NCBI GenBank assembly: GCA_017939755.1 | Contig: JAGBAJ010000008.1 | Span: forward strand, 1-37,100 | Direction: 5' to 3' | Source of the DNA: Clostridia bacterium | GTDB taxonomy: Bacteria; Bacillota; Clostridia; TANB77; CAG-508 | Length of the DNA stretch: 37,100 bases | Part shown: piece by piece, positions 23,674 through 29,383 of the stretch | Numbering within the stretch: position 1 is the stretch's first letter | Layout of the letters: the number at the start of each line of letters is the position of its first letter | The notes under the pieces: model-generated | The model's input: only the letters and a program-made list of their open reading frames with translations | What the model was told of the DNA's origin: nothing | Database searches by the model: none | Translations under genes and position numbers: made by a program

Positions 23674-25024
23674 TGTCATATCTATACTCATTTCCTCTTC
23701 TTCTTGCTTCTTCTATTGTATAATTACATTTACCACATTTATTTCCTATTTTAAGATATCTTATTATAGTTGCTCTATCATTTATCATTAAACCTTCCAT
23801 TATACATATTATTGCTTTTCCATCATTCCATAATTCCCATGCTTCTATACATTTAGACTTTTGACATTGCTCCCATGCTTTATTCCAATCTACTTTAGAT
23901 AAATCAAATAAATATCCTAAAGTTTTTATTATATTTTCTTTTAACCAATCTAATTCACTATATCTACAATCTATTGAATAATATCTTTTTATATTATTTT
24001 TCTTAGCTAAATGTTTTTTATATCTATCATTTGCTTGTTCTTCTTCTAAAATTTTTTCCCAGTTGCTATTCTTTGTTCTTTCTTTATAATGCTGTATTCC
24101 ATGAGTTTCTATTATTGTATTAAATTTAGGTATATAAAAATCATATCTATAATCTTTACACCAATCAAAAGTAGATTTATTCAATTGAGTTTGAAAATCT
24201 ATATTTAATTGTTTTAATATATTTGCCATAAATTTTTCAGGTAATGATAATCCGTCTGAGCAATATTCGCATGAATATCCTTGTTTTACAATACTATATA
24301 ATACTTTTTTCTTATTGCTTACTTCTTCACATTCTTCACATTTAAAATAAAACTTTTTATTACTTTGCTCATGTATATATTTTGTATCTTCTAGTGTTAA
24401 ATTATTTTCAGGTATTGCTATCATTCTTGCTATTTTAATATTTTTATAATATATACTTTTTTCAAATAAACAACAACAGTTTGGTCTATGTCCTAATTTC
24501 CAACTACTTAAATTTATTTCTGTTATTTTCCCACAATATAAATGTTTTACTATTACAAATGTTTTCTTTCTATTGTTTGATTGTTTTTTCTGATAGCTTC
24601 CTATGTATTCATAATCTTTATCACTTTCAATAGTTTGTTTATGTTTTTCTATATGATTTAATCCATCATTATATTCAAAAGTTTCTCTTTTTTTAAGAGG
24701 AACATTCCCTATTTTAAAATTATCATATTGAACATTTTCTCTTATAGTTCCATCTTCAAATTGAACATCTATATCTTTACTTTTTCTCCAAGCTATTATA
24801 GTCATTTTTAATCCTTGATTATTTACTCTTGTTTCACCTATTCTATTTGTAACAGGATATTTTATTAAACCTTTTTTAAAAGCTCCGTAATTTTTATTTT
24901 TTACTATTGTTTTATCTTCAAATTGAATATCTATATCTCCAAAAGTTCTATAAGTTATTATAGTCATTTTTAATCCTTGTTTATTGATATTTATTTCACC
25001 AGTTCTATCTACTTTTTTACCCAT
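23663..25024 (-). CDS. PD-(D/E)XK (EDxHD/Vsr-like) homing endonuclease
   Basis: 453 residues. Two N-terminal copies of a 50-residue AP2-like unit (NNQGLKMTIIAWRKSKDIDV and QFEDGTI; NKQGLKMTIITYR), then a zinc region, then ARMIAIPENNLTLED and a CxxC pair (FKCEECEE...YSCEYCSDG). The nuclease core at about 300-345 reads DYRYDFYIPKFNTIIETHGI then QHYKE...DRYKKHLAKKN, the D...E..H...D pattern of Vsr-like homing enzymes such as the EDxHD family. The C-terminal domain (SKVDWNKAWEQCQKSKCIEAW ... ATIIRYLKIGNKCG) is an HTH recognition module shared with 33606-34859. Free-standing between tail chaperone and tape measure, with own promoter, leader ORF and terminator. Clearly a mobile cassette. Confidence 0.8.
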   Translation of the reverse strand: MGKKVDRTGEININKQGLKMTIITYRTFGDIDIQFEDKTIVKNKNYGAFKKGLIKYPVTNRIGETRVNNQGLKMTIIAWRKSKDIDVQFEDGTIRENVQYDNFKIGNVPLKKRETFEYNDGLNHIEKHKQTIESDKDYEYIGSYQKKQSNNRKKTFVIVKHLYCGKITEINLSSWKLGHRPNCCCLFEKSIYYKNIKIARMIAIPENNLTLEDTKYIHEQSNKKFYFKCEECEEVSNKKKVLYSIVKQGYSCEYCSDGLSLPEKFMANILKQLNIDFQTQLNKSTFDWCKDYRYDFYIPKFNTIIETHGIQHYKERTKNSNWEKILEEEQANDRYKKHLAKKNNIKRYYSIDCRYSELDWLKENIIKTLGYLFDLSKVDWNKAWEQCQKSKCIEAWELWNDGKAIICIMEGLMINDRATIIRYLKIGNKCGKCNYTIEEARRRGNEYRYDKVA

Positions 25025-25071
25025 TAATAAACAACTCCTTTAATAATATTTTTATCATTAAAGCTATTCAT
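25024..25071 (-). CDS. leader ORF of the endonuclease cassette (15 codons)
   Basis: AGAAGGA, 8 bases, ATG, encoding MNSFNDKNIIKGVVY; the stop overlaps the endonuclease ATG as TAATG, and the endonuclease ribosome site AAAGGAG lies within it. Near-identical leader at 34859-34909, a shortened one at 30837-30866. Confidence 0.55.
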   Translation of the reverse strand: MNSFNDKNIIKGVVY

Positions 25072-25097
25072 TTATTAGTCCTTCTTTTTATACTATA

Positions 25098-25127
25098 ATT
25101 ATACACGACAGGACTAATGATTGTCAA
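25098..25127 (-). promoter_or_regulatory. promoter of the 23663 endonuclease cassette
   Basis: Minus strand TTGACA, 18-base spacer, TATAAT, followed by the conserved AGAAGGACTAAT leader start. Both hexamers are consensus. Confidence 0.85.
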
Positions 25128-25162
25128 TACAAAATTATATTAATCCTATTATTTTTAAACAA

Positions 25163-25192
25163 TAAAAAAGAATGACTGATATCAGTCATTCT
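25163..25192 (-). terminator. terminator after the tail chaperones
   Basis: AGAATGACTGAT/ATCAGTCATTCT is a 12-bp self-complementary stem followed by TTTTTTATT on the minus strand. It lies 3 bases after the chaperone stop. Confidence 0.85.
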
Positions 25193-25194
25193 AA

Positions 25195-25440
25195 TTAATT
25201 CTTTCCAATTTGAGTTCCTTGGTTTAGATAAACTGTTTCTTTTTTCTTTTCATCTTTATCTTTAGATGGATTATTATATTTAGCAAATTTATCTATTTGT
25301 AAAAATAATTTTTTTGGGGTAAGTTTGTAAAATTCATCTATACTTCTATTAAGAACACTACACCACAAGTACTCATAATATGGTATATCCCAGTCCTCGT
25401 TTTTTTGAAGTTTTCTTTTAGATGGAGGTAAGTCGTTCAT
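25195..25440 (-). CDS. tail assembly chaperone, downstream part (gpT-like)
   Basis: 81 residues, basic N-terminus (LPPSKRKLQKNEDWDIPYYE) and a DUF-like helical core 'YLWCSVLNRSIDEFYKLTPK'. The ATG overlaps the stop of the upstream chaperone (ATGA), in the -1 frame. It could be made on its own from GAGGAGG or as the extension of the longer chaperone through frameshifting at the A9 run before it. Chaperone pairs like this coat the tape measure during tail assembly; position just upstream of the tape measure fits. Confidence 0.75.
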   Translation of the reverse strand: MNDLPPSKRKLQKNEDWDIPYYEYLWCSVLNRSIDEFYKLTPKKLFLQIDKFAKYNNPSKDKDEKKKETVYLNQGTQIGKN

Positions 25441-25784
25441 TCCTCCTCTTTTTTTTTATCAGCATCATCGTCTTTTGGCATACTAGCATTTATCAAATCA
25501 ATTACTTGACTTATAATTTCACTTCGTTCACAATATTTCATATTATCAAATATGTCTACCATCTTTGCCATAGGATTACATGATTTGATACAAAATACAA
25601 GTAATGCTGAAATTATAAACCAATTTTCTTCAGATATCTCTGTAAAAATTTGAGGTATTGTAATTTTTTTATTTCTAGATTCTAGATAATACTGGGTTTC
25701 TGCTAAAGCTAAAATATCTAATCTCGCTCTATATTTTTTTTCATTTAAAGTTATTTCTATTGTATCATCTAATATTCTACTCAT
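25437..25784 (-). CDS. tail assembly chaperone, upstream part (gpG-like)
   Basis: 115 residues. 'TIEITLNEKKYRARLDILAL' N-terminal beta unit, then helices 'YYLESRNKKITIPQIFTEIS', 'FIISALLVFCIKSCNPMAKM', matching the gp13/gpG type of Gram-positive siphophages. The 3' end is GAT followed by nine A and GAGGAGGAATGA: a slippery A-run, a Shine-Dalgarno-like stimulator, and the stop. A -1 slip would fuse it to the 25195-25440 frame to make a gpGT-like protein, as known for tail chaperones of long-tailed phages. Product ratio cannot be told from sequence. Confidence 0.8.
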   Translation of the reverse strand: MSRILDDTIEITLNEKKYRARLDILALAETQYYLESRNKKITIPQIFTEISEENWFIISALLVFCIKSCNPMAKMVDIFDNMKYCERSEIISQVIDLINASMPKDDDADKKKEEE

Positions 25785-25810
25785 TCTCTCCTTCTCCTTC
25801 CTGTTTACAA

Positions 25811-26071
25811 TTATTCTACTCCGCTAAATTTTACTGTTGCTCCTTTTTCTTTTACAATACATTTGTATACTCGTATACTTGTACTAAATCCTTCTCCTAC
25901 TTCTAATTCAAAGAAATTTCCACCATTAATTTGAATATGTATTGTATCATCAGATAAATTATAAATATTGAACTCTTCTAAAGAAGCTAATCTTAATTCT
26001 TTAATATGTTTATCTAATATATTTACGTTCTTCTTCTTAGTAGTAACTTTATCACAAATAACTTTTCTCAT
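25811..26071 (-). CDS. hypothetical small tail-region protein
   Basis: About 86 residues. The ATG at 26071 is 9 bases after AAGGA; an earlier ATG is too close. Mostly beta (NIYNLSDDTIHIQINGGNFF, then ELEVGEGFSTSIRVYKCIV), no known motif. It lies between the second tail-tube paralogue and the chaperones, so a small structural tail protein or a head-tail accessory is likely. Unrecognised family. Confidence 0.6.
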   Translation of the reverse strand: MRKVICDKVTTKKKNVNILDKHIKELRLASLEEFNIYNLSDDTIHIQINGGNFFELEVGEGFSTSIRVYKCIVKEKGATVKFSGVE

Positions 26072-26086
26072 ATATCTCATTCCTTT

Positions 26087-26563
26087 TTATATATTTTCTA
26101 TTTGTCTATAATATACTCCGCCATTTTTTATGACTTCGAAATTTAAAGTTAATGTACTTTCTTCTATGTTTCCATTTTCTAAAGTATTAGCATCTATTGA
26201 AAATGTTGGGTCAAATATTACATTCATATAATATTTTATTTCTTTTCCATTTGCTTTTTTTCTGCTAAAACTTAATTCAACTTCGTTATTCTGAAGACTA
26301 TCATTTACTATTAATTCAACTGATTCATTATTTCTAGAATATTGATAGCCAAATAGGAGGTTCATTTCTTCTGCTGTGAGTGATAATACTGTTAATTGTC
26401 CACTTGCACCAACAACAGAACTCCATTTGAAACTTTGTTGTTTATTAGAAGCCGTAACTGATTGAACTTCTAAGTTAACTGTAACAGATTTCCCTCCTAA
26501 TATTGGAGTTCCATTAATTTTTATATCACTAAATCCATATAAAATTTTTCTTTCATATCCCAT
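26087..26563 (-). CDS. second tail-tube (phi13-type major tail) paralogue
   Basis: 158 residues. It aligns end to end with the spliced major tail protein: 'MGYERKILYGFSDIKIN' versus MANYQERIIYGMSNIHVALY, then 'GTPILGGKSVTVNLE' versus 'TPQAILGAKSVECSF', 'LTAEEMNLLFGYQ' versus 'LTAEERRLIFGAS', 'KKANGKEIKYYMNVIFDPTF' versus 'KKADGKKMLYCIFNVKFNPA', 'GNIEESTLTLNFEVI' versus 'GGVEEQTLSLDFTSI'. It lacks the C-terminal TWYTQVP end and has no introns. Two tube paralogues could form a mixed tube or a tube-cap. Start ATG with AGGAGAG upstream. Confidence 0.8.
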   Translation of the reverse strand: MGYERKILYGFSDIKINGTPILGGKSVTVNLEVQSVTASNKQQSFKWSSVVGASGQLTVLSLTAEEMNLLFGYQYSRNNESVELIVNDSLQNNEVELSFSRKKANGKEIKYYMNVIFDPTFSIDANTLENGNIEESTLTLNFEVIKNGGVYYRQIENI

Positions 26564-26596
26564 TTCTATTCTCCTCTCTCCTAAATTATTTATCGT

Positions 26597-26676
26597 TTAA
26601 GTTTTTACAACACCCTTAGAGGTAAAATAAATGCGTTGAAAAATTGTCGATTTCTAAAAATCTTGTAAAAACTTAA
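26597..26676. repeat. 14-bp perfect inverted repeat with inner hairpin
   Basis: TTAAGTTTTTACAA (26597-26610) and TTGTAAAAACTTAA (26663-26676) are perfectly complementary and enclose 52 bases that include a GATTT/AAATC stem. It lies between the terminator of the major tail gene and its paralogue. It would fold in the mRNA as a long stem, possibly a processing site, an mRNA stabiliser or a tiny mobile-element remnant. Confidence 0.6.
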
Positions 26677-26677
26677 T

Positions 26678-26709
26678 CAAAAAAGGGATTAGTATAAACT
26701 AATCCCTTA
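26678..26709 (-). terminator. terminator after the major tail gene
   Basis: AAGGGATTAGT pairs with ACTAATCCCTT, followed by TTTTTTGATT on the minus strand. Confidence 0.85.
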
Positions 26710-26729
26710 TAATTTGACATAATTATTTA

Positions 26730-28184
26730 TTATCTTACTGTTGGAACTTGAGTATACCAAGTACCTGCAAGAGTTTCTGCTCCTTCTTCAGCAGTCCTTA
26801 TGTTCAATAGAGTATCGTTACTACTCTACCAGTTCTCTTATGAACTTCTTACACTCTCATGTAAGAGCAGACTATATCATTACCTCTTCCGATTGAGGTA
26901 TCTCCCACTACCTAGACTACTAGGATACTTAGTCGTTGAGCTTTCTCCATATCTATTGACTTAGGAGCTTAGTTGCTGATTACCCAATCCTTAAACTTTT
27001 CAAACCTTCATATTGTGATTTCTCCAATATTGTGGTATTAAGGCTCTAAGGGTTTCCCAGCAATTCAAGAGATTTGCTATATAAATCACTTTATATAGGG
27101 ACTAAAATTAATCCACGCAGTAATAGAAGAATCCTTCATCATTTGCTATTGAAGTAAAGTCTAATGATAATGTTTGTTCTTCTACTCCGCCTTCAACTGA
27201 AGTAGCTGATAATCCTGCAGGATTGAATTTTACATTAAATATACAATAAAGCATTTTCTTTCCGTCGGCTTTCTTTTGTTCAAATAAAAGTGCCATTTGA
27301 GGTTGTGCTAAATCTGTATTTAATGCAAATCCTACTGTTTGACTTGCTCCAAATATTAAACGTCTTTCTTCAGCAGTAAGTCCTAGGACTTCTAATGTCC
27401 CACTTCCTTCAGCTAATGTTGATACTGTATATACAACTTTATCATCTGCTGATATTGAAGTTGATTCTGCATCAAATGAACACTCAACGCTCTTAGCCAT
27501 TTTGTTATCCTATCGGCTTTTTATCCGATAGCTCTCATATTTTCATATGAGTTCAGCATATATTTTCACCTTCAGCATTACCTGTTCAGGTGGGAATCAC
27601 TCGTGCCTTCATTTTATTCTTCCTATTGGAAGGTTCAGAAGGTATGCGTTACAAGGTTTGGAGTTCTTTAATTCTCCAAATTCTCTCGGTATTAGCTTAT
27701 GTTTATAAATAACACTTAGCCTTTCTTACCAGTTATATCACTATAACTATGACCGATTTTGATTCCTTATAATCTAATGTATTTCTACACTAGACGGCAC
27801 TATCTACCTAATATTGCTTGAGGAGTTGCATATGTTTTTTCTTCCGCATTGTATAAAGCAACGTGTATGTTTGACATCAATTATGTTATCGCTGTGGCTT
27901 TTTATCCTCAGCTTCTTATACTTTCATATAAGTTCGGCATATATTTCCACCATATTCTTTTAGAACTTAGGTGTCGAAGGCTCGTGGGGAAATTATCACT
28001 TCCATTTTATCGTTCATTCCCTATGCTCTACAAATGACATTAGGTATTGTCATTCTCGGTATTGCCATATTGCTACACGAAACAACTTAGGTTTCTACCG
28101 ATTTCCCTCGATTACGGTTATGTATTTCTACATAACTAGGCATTATTATTTACCATATATAATTCTCTCTTGATAATTTGCCAT
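26730..28184 (-). CDS. major tail (tube) protein, phi13 family, four exons
   Basis: Reading the gene as exon 1 (28184-28152), exon 2 (27877-27806), exon 3 (27497-27111) and exon 4 (26795-26730) gives a continuous protein of 185 residues: MANYQERIIYG, then MSNIHVALYNAEEKTYATPQ and AILG, then AKSV...YYCVD, then TAEEGAETLAGTWYTQVPTV and R. The joins restore the family's conserved 'G(V)KN(V)H.A...TYGTP..IPGA' start and aromatic C-terminal end. Each exon is a whole number of codons. All three gaps end in G before the downstream exon and begin after a U, as group I introns do. Forms the tail tube. Automated callers would report only exon 3, with an intron-derived ATG at 27500. Confidence 0.88.
26796..27110 (-). 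ncRNA. group I intron 3 of the major tail gene
   Basis: 315 nt, no ORF. Exon 3 ends GTGGAT; the internal guide GTCC pairs with GGAT (U.G at the splice site). Core landmarks appear in order: AATTGCTGGGAAACCC (P3/P4 region), GGTAATCAGCAACTAAGCTC, AAAGCTCAACGACTA (P3'/P7) and GATATAGTC (P7'), followed by P9-like hairpins and a terminal G. This is the IA-type signature common in phages. Unlike introns 1 and 2, which are of another type. Confidence 0.9.
27111..27497 (-). CDS. major tail gene exon 3 (main exon)
   Basis: 129 codons, the body of the tube protein (GTLEVLGLTAEERRLIFGAS, QKKADGKKMLYCIFNVKFNP). The TAA after it belongs to intron 3 and the ATG before it to intron 2. Confidence 0.9.
27498..27805 (-). 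ncRNA. group I intron 2 of the major tail gene
   Basis: 308 nt, no ORF. Exon 2 ends ATTAGGT; the guide GCC follows 8 bases later (GGT.GCC). Then a P2 hairpin (CTAGTGTA-GAA-ATACATTAG), CAAAATCGGT, AATACCGAGA, GTAACGCATACC (P7), GGCACGAGTGA, ATATGC (P7'), a GAAA-capped CTCATAT/ATATGAG hairpin and CTATCGG/CCGATAG just before GATAACAAAATG. Sibling of intron 1 and of the connector intron. Confidence 0.88.
27806..27877 (-). CDS. major tail gene exon 2 (24 codons)
   Basis: Encodes MSNIHVALYNAEEKTYATPQ plus AILG; the ATYxTPxxIxG part is conserved in the phi13 tube family and in the paralogue at 26087. Confidence 0.85.
27878..28151 (-). ncRNA. group I intron 1 of the major tail gene
   Basis: 274 nt, no ORF. 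Exon 1 ends TATGGT; guide GCC; P2 hairpin TTATGTA-GAA-ATACATAA; AAATCGGT; AATACCGAGA; GTAGAGCATAGG (P7); CCACGAGCC; AAATATATGCC (P7'); GAAA-capped CTTATAT/GTATAAG hairpin; GCTG/CAGC hairpin; ends GATAACATAATTG. Same plan as intron 2 and the connector intron, shortest of the three. Confidence 0.88.
28152..28184 (-). CDS. major tail gene exon 1 (11 codons)
   Basis: ATG preceded by AAAAGGA; encodes MANYQERIIYG, matching MGYERKILYG of the paralogue. Without splicing it would stop almost at once in the intron (AAATAA). Confidence 0.85.
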
Positions 28185-28245
28185 CTTAAAATCATTCCTT
28201 TTCTTTTTTATTTTCATTTATTTAAATTTAATTATTTTTCTATGT

Positions 28246-28273
28246 TAAAAAAGAATAGTCATCAAACTATTCC
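28246..28273 (-). terminator. terminator after tail completion gene
   Basis: GAATAGT pairs with ACTATTC, then TTTTTTAAC on the minus strand. Confidence 0.8.
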
Positions 28274-28641
28274 TTTGTGTATATTTTTAATTCAAACTCC
28301 ATCAACTTACCAAAATAAATTTGTGTTTCAGTTATTTTGTTTGAATTTTCATCTATTAAATCCCAAGAATTTTTAAACATAAATCCTTTGCTCTTTAATT
28401 TGTCTTTAATTTTTTTATACAGCATACAATCTTTTGCATCTGTATACCACAAAGTGATTTCAATTTTATAGTAATCACTTATACTTTCATTATCGAATAC
28501 ATTAATTTCTTGCTCTGAAGTCACTTTAAAGATACAATAAGGGACTAATAAATCTTCAGTACACATCATAAAAAAGCAAGGGATATTTAACTCTTCTTCA
28601 ATAGAAGTCATAATAACTTCAAATATATCAAATTCTTCCAT
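28267..28641 (-). CDS. tail completion / tail terminator protein
   Basis: 124 residues, in the fixed HK97-like slot after the gp10-like protein and before the tube protein. 'EEFDIFEVIMTSIEEELNIP' start, an aromatic-rich beta core (VPYCIFKVTSEQEINVFDNE, YKIEITLWYTDAKDCMLYKK) and a 'LKSKGFMFKNSWDLIDENSN ...' C-terminal beta unit fit the tail-terminator (gpU/gp17-like) fold. The stop codon overlaps the terminator stem. Sequence motifs are weak, position is strong. Confidence 0.75.
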   Translation of the reverse strand: MEEFDIFEVIMTSIEEELNIPCFFMMCTEDLLVPYCIFKVTSEQEINVFDNESISDYYKIEITLWYTDAKDCMLYKKIKDKLKSKGFMFKNSWDLIDENSNKITETQIYFGKLMEFELKIYTKE

Positions 28642-28662
28642 AGCTCTATCACCTTTCCTTTC

Positions 28663-29049
28663 TTATGCTACTGCCAATAGATTTAGTATTCTATCTAATA
28701 TCATTTCTTGTATCTCAGCACGATTTTCCCAAAACACTCTCATATAGCTATTTGACGACATTTTATGCGTACCAAATTCTTGATATGTTCCGTATATTAA
28801 AGTACTTCTACCATTATTTTTGATACTGTGCATAACACCAACTTCAACAGCATCGTCCCCAACTAGCTTATAATCAATAGCATTTTGTAAAGCTCCTGTA
28901 TCTTTTGGAGCTAAAGCTCTGATTTCAGTTTTACAATATTCTCCAACTTCTTTCATAAGTTCTTGTTTCTTTTCCATTGCATTTTCCATTCTGTCAAGTC
29001 TATTGATTAATTCTTTAAATCCTGTTGTTCTAAAGTATAATCTAGCCAT
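28663..29049 (-). CDS. HK97 gp10-like head-tail joining protein
   Basis: 128 residues starting in a TAATG overlap with the head closure stop. 'FKELINRLDRMENAMEKKQE', 'LAPKDTGALQNAIDYK', and 'YGTYQEFGTHKMSSNSYMRV' are typical HK97 gp10 family landmarks: the 'PxDTGxLxxSI' and 'YxxxxEFGT...pfxRpA' motifs. Works between head connector and tail completion. Good family call. Confidence 0.9.
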   Translation of the reverse strand: MARLYFRTTGFKELINRLDRMENAMEKKQELMKEVGEYCKTEIRALAPKDTGALQNAIDYKLVGDDAVEVGVMHSIKNNGRSTLIYGTYQEFGTHKMSSNSYMRVFWENRAEIQEMILDRILNLLAVA

Positions 29050-29369
29050 TATTCCACCTTCTCACAGAATACTTGACAAAATATGTAATCATCAAGTAAA
29101 TCAACTTGTGTAATTCGATAATATTTTTCTTTATATAAAATAAAATTATCTTCGATTAAGTGTTCATTTTTATAACAGTAGATTACAAGCGAGTGATTTC
29201 TTTTTCTTGTGTCGCTGTCATAAAACAAGTTAATTTTATCATTCTTAACTTTAGCTCTTAATCTTGTGACAACTTTATATTTGTAAGTTGTAATTCCCTT
29301 TTCTTTAACTTTTGCACTCTCACATATTTTAATAACAGCTCTCATTTCACTTGGATTTACTTTAGCCAT
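29049..29369 (-). CDS. phage head closure protein
   Basis: 106 residues. 'NPSEMRAVIKICESA' N-terminal strand, 'RLRAKVKNDKINLFYDSDTR', 'HSLVIYCYKN', 'YYRITQVDLLDDYIFCQVFC' follow the SPP1 gp16/HK97 gp7-like pattern (NxGELRxRIxI..., W A x v, ...Y.I..v...). It seals the connector after packaging. Ribosome site AAGGAG 10 bases upstream, just after the connector's exon 2 stop. Confidence 0.85.
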   Translation of the reverse strand: MAKVNPSEMRAVIKICESAKVKEKGITTYKYKVVTRLRAKVKNDKINLFYDSDTRKRNHSLVIYCYKNEHLIEDNFILYKEKYYRITQVDLLDDYIFCQVFCEKVE

Positions 29370-29383
29370 AATCTACAAACTCC

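Noticed and set aside
27108..27500. Taking the 130-codon frame as a complete tail gene
   Set aside because: Its ATG and stop come from intron ends; it lacks the conserved N- and C-terminal parts that are present in the flanking exons.
27500..28170. Reading the interrupted tail region as pseudogene decay
   Set aside because: All joins are in frame at typical group I borders and the intervening sequences show conserved, covarying ribozyme structure, which decay would not give.
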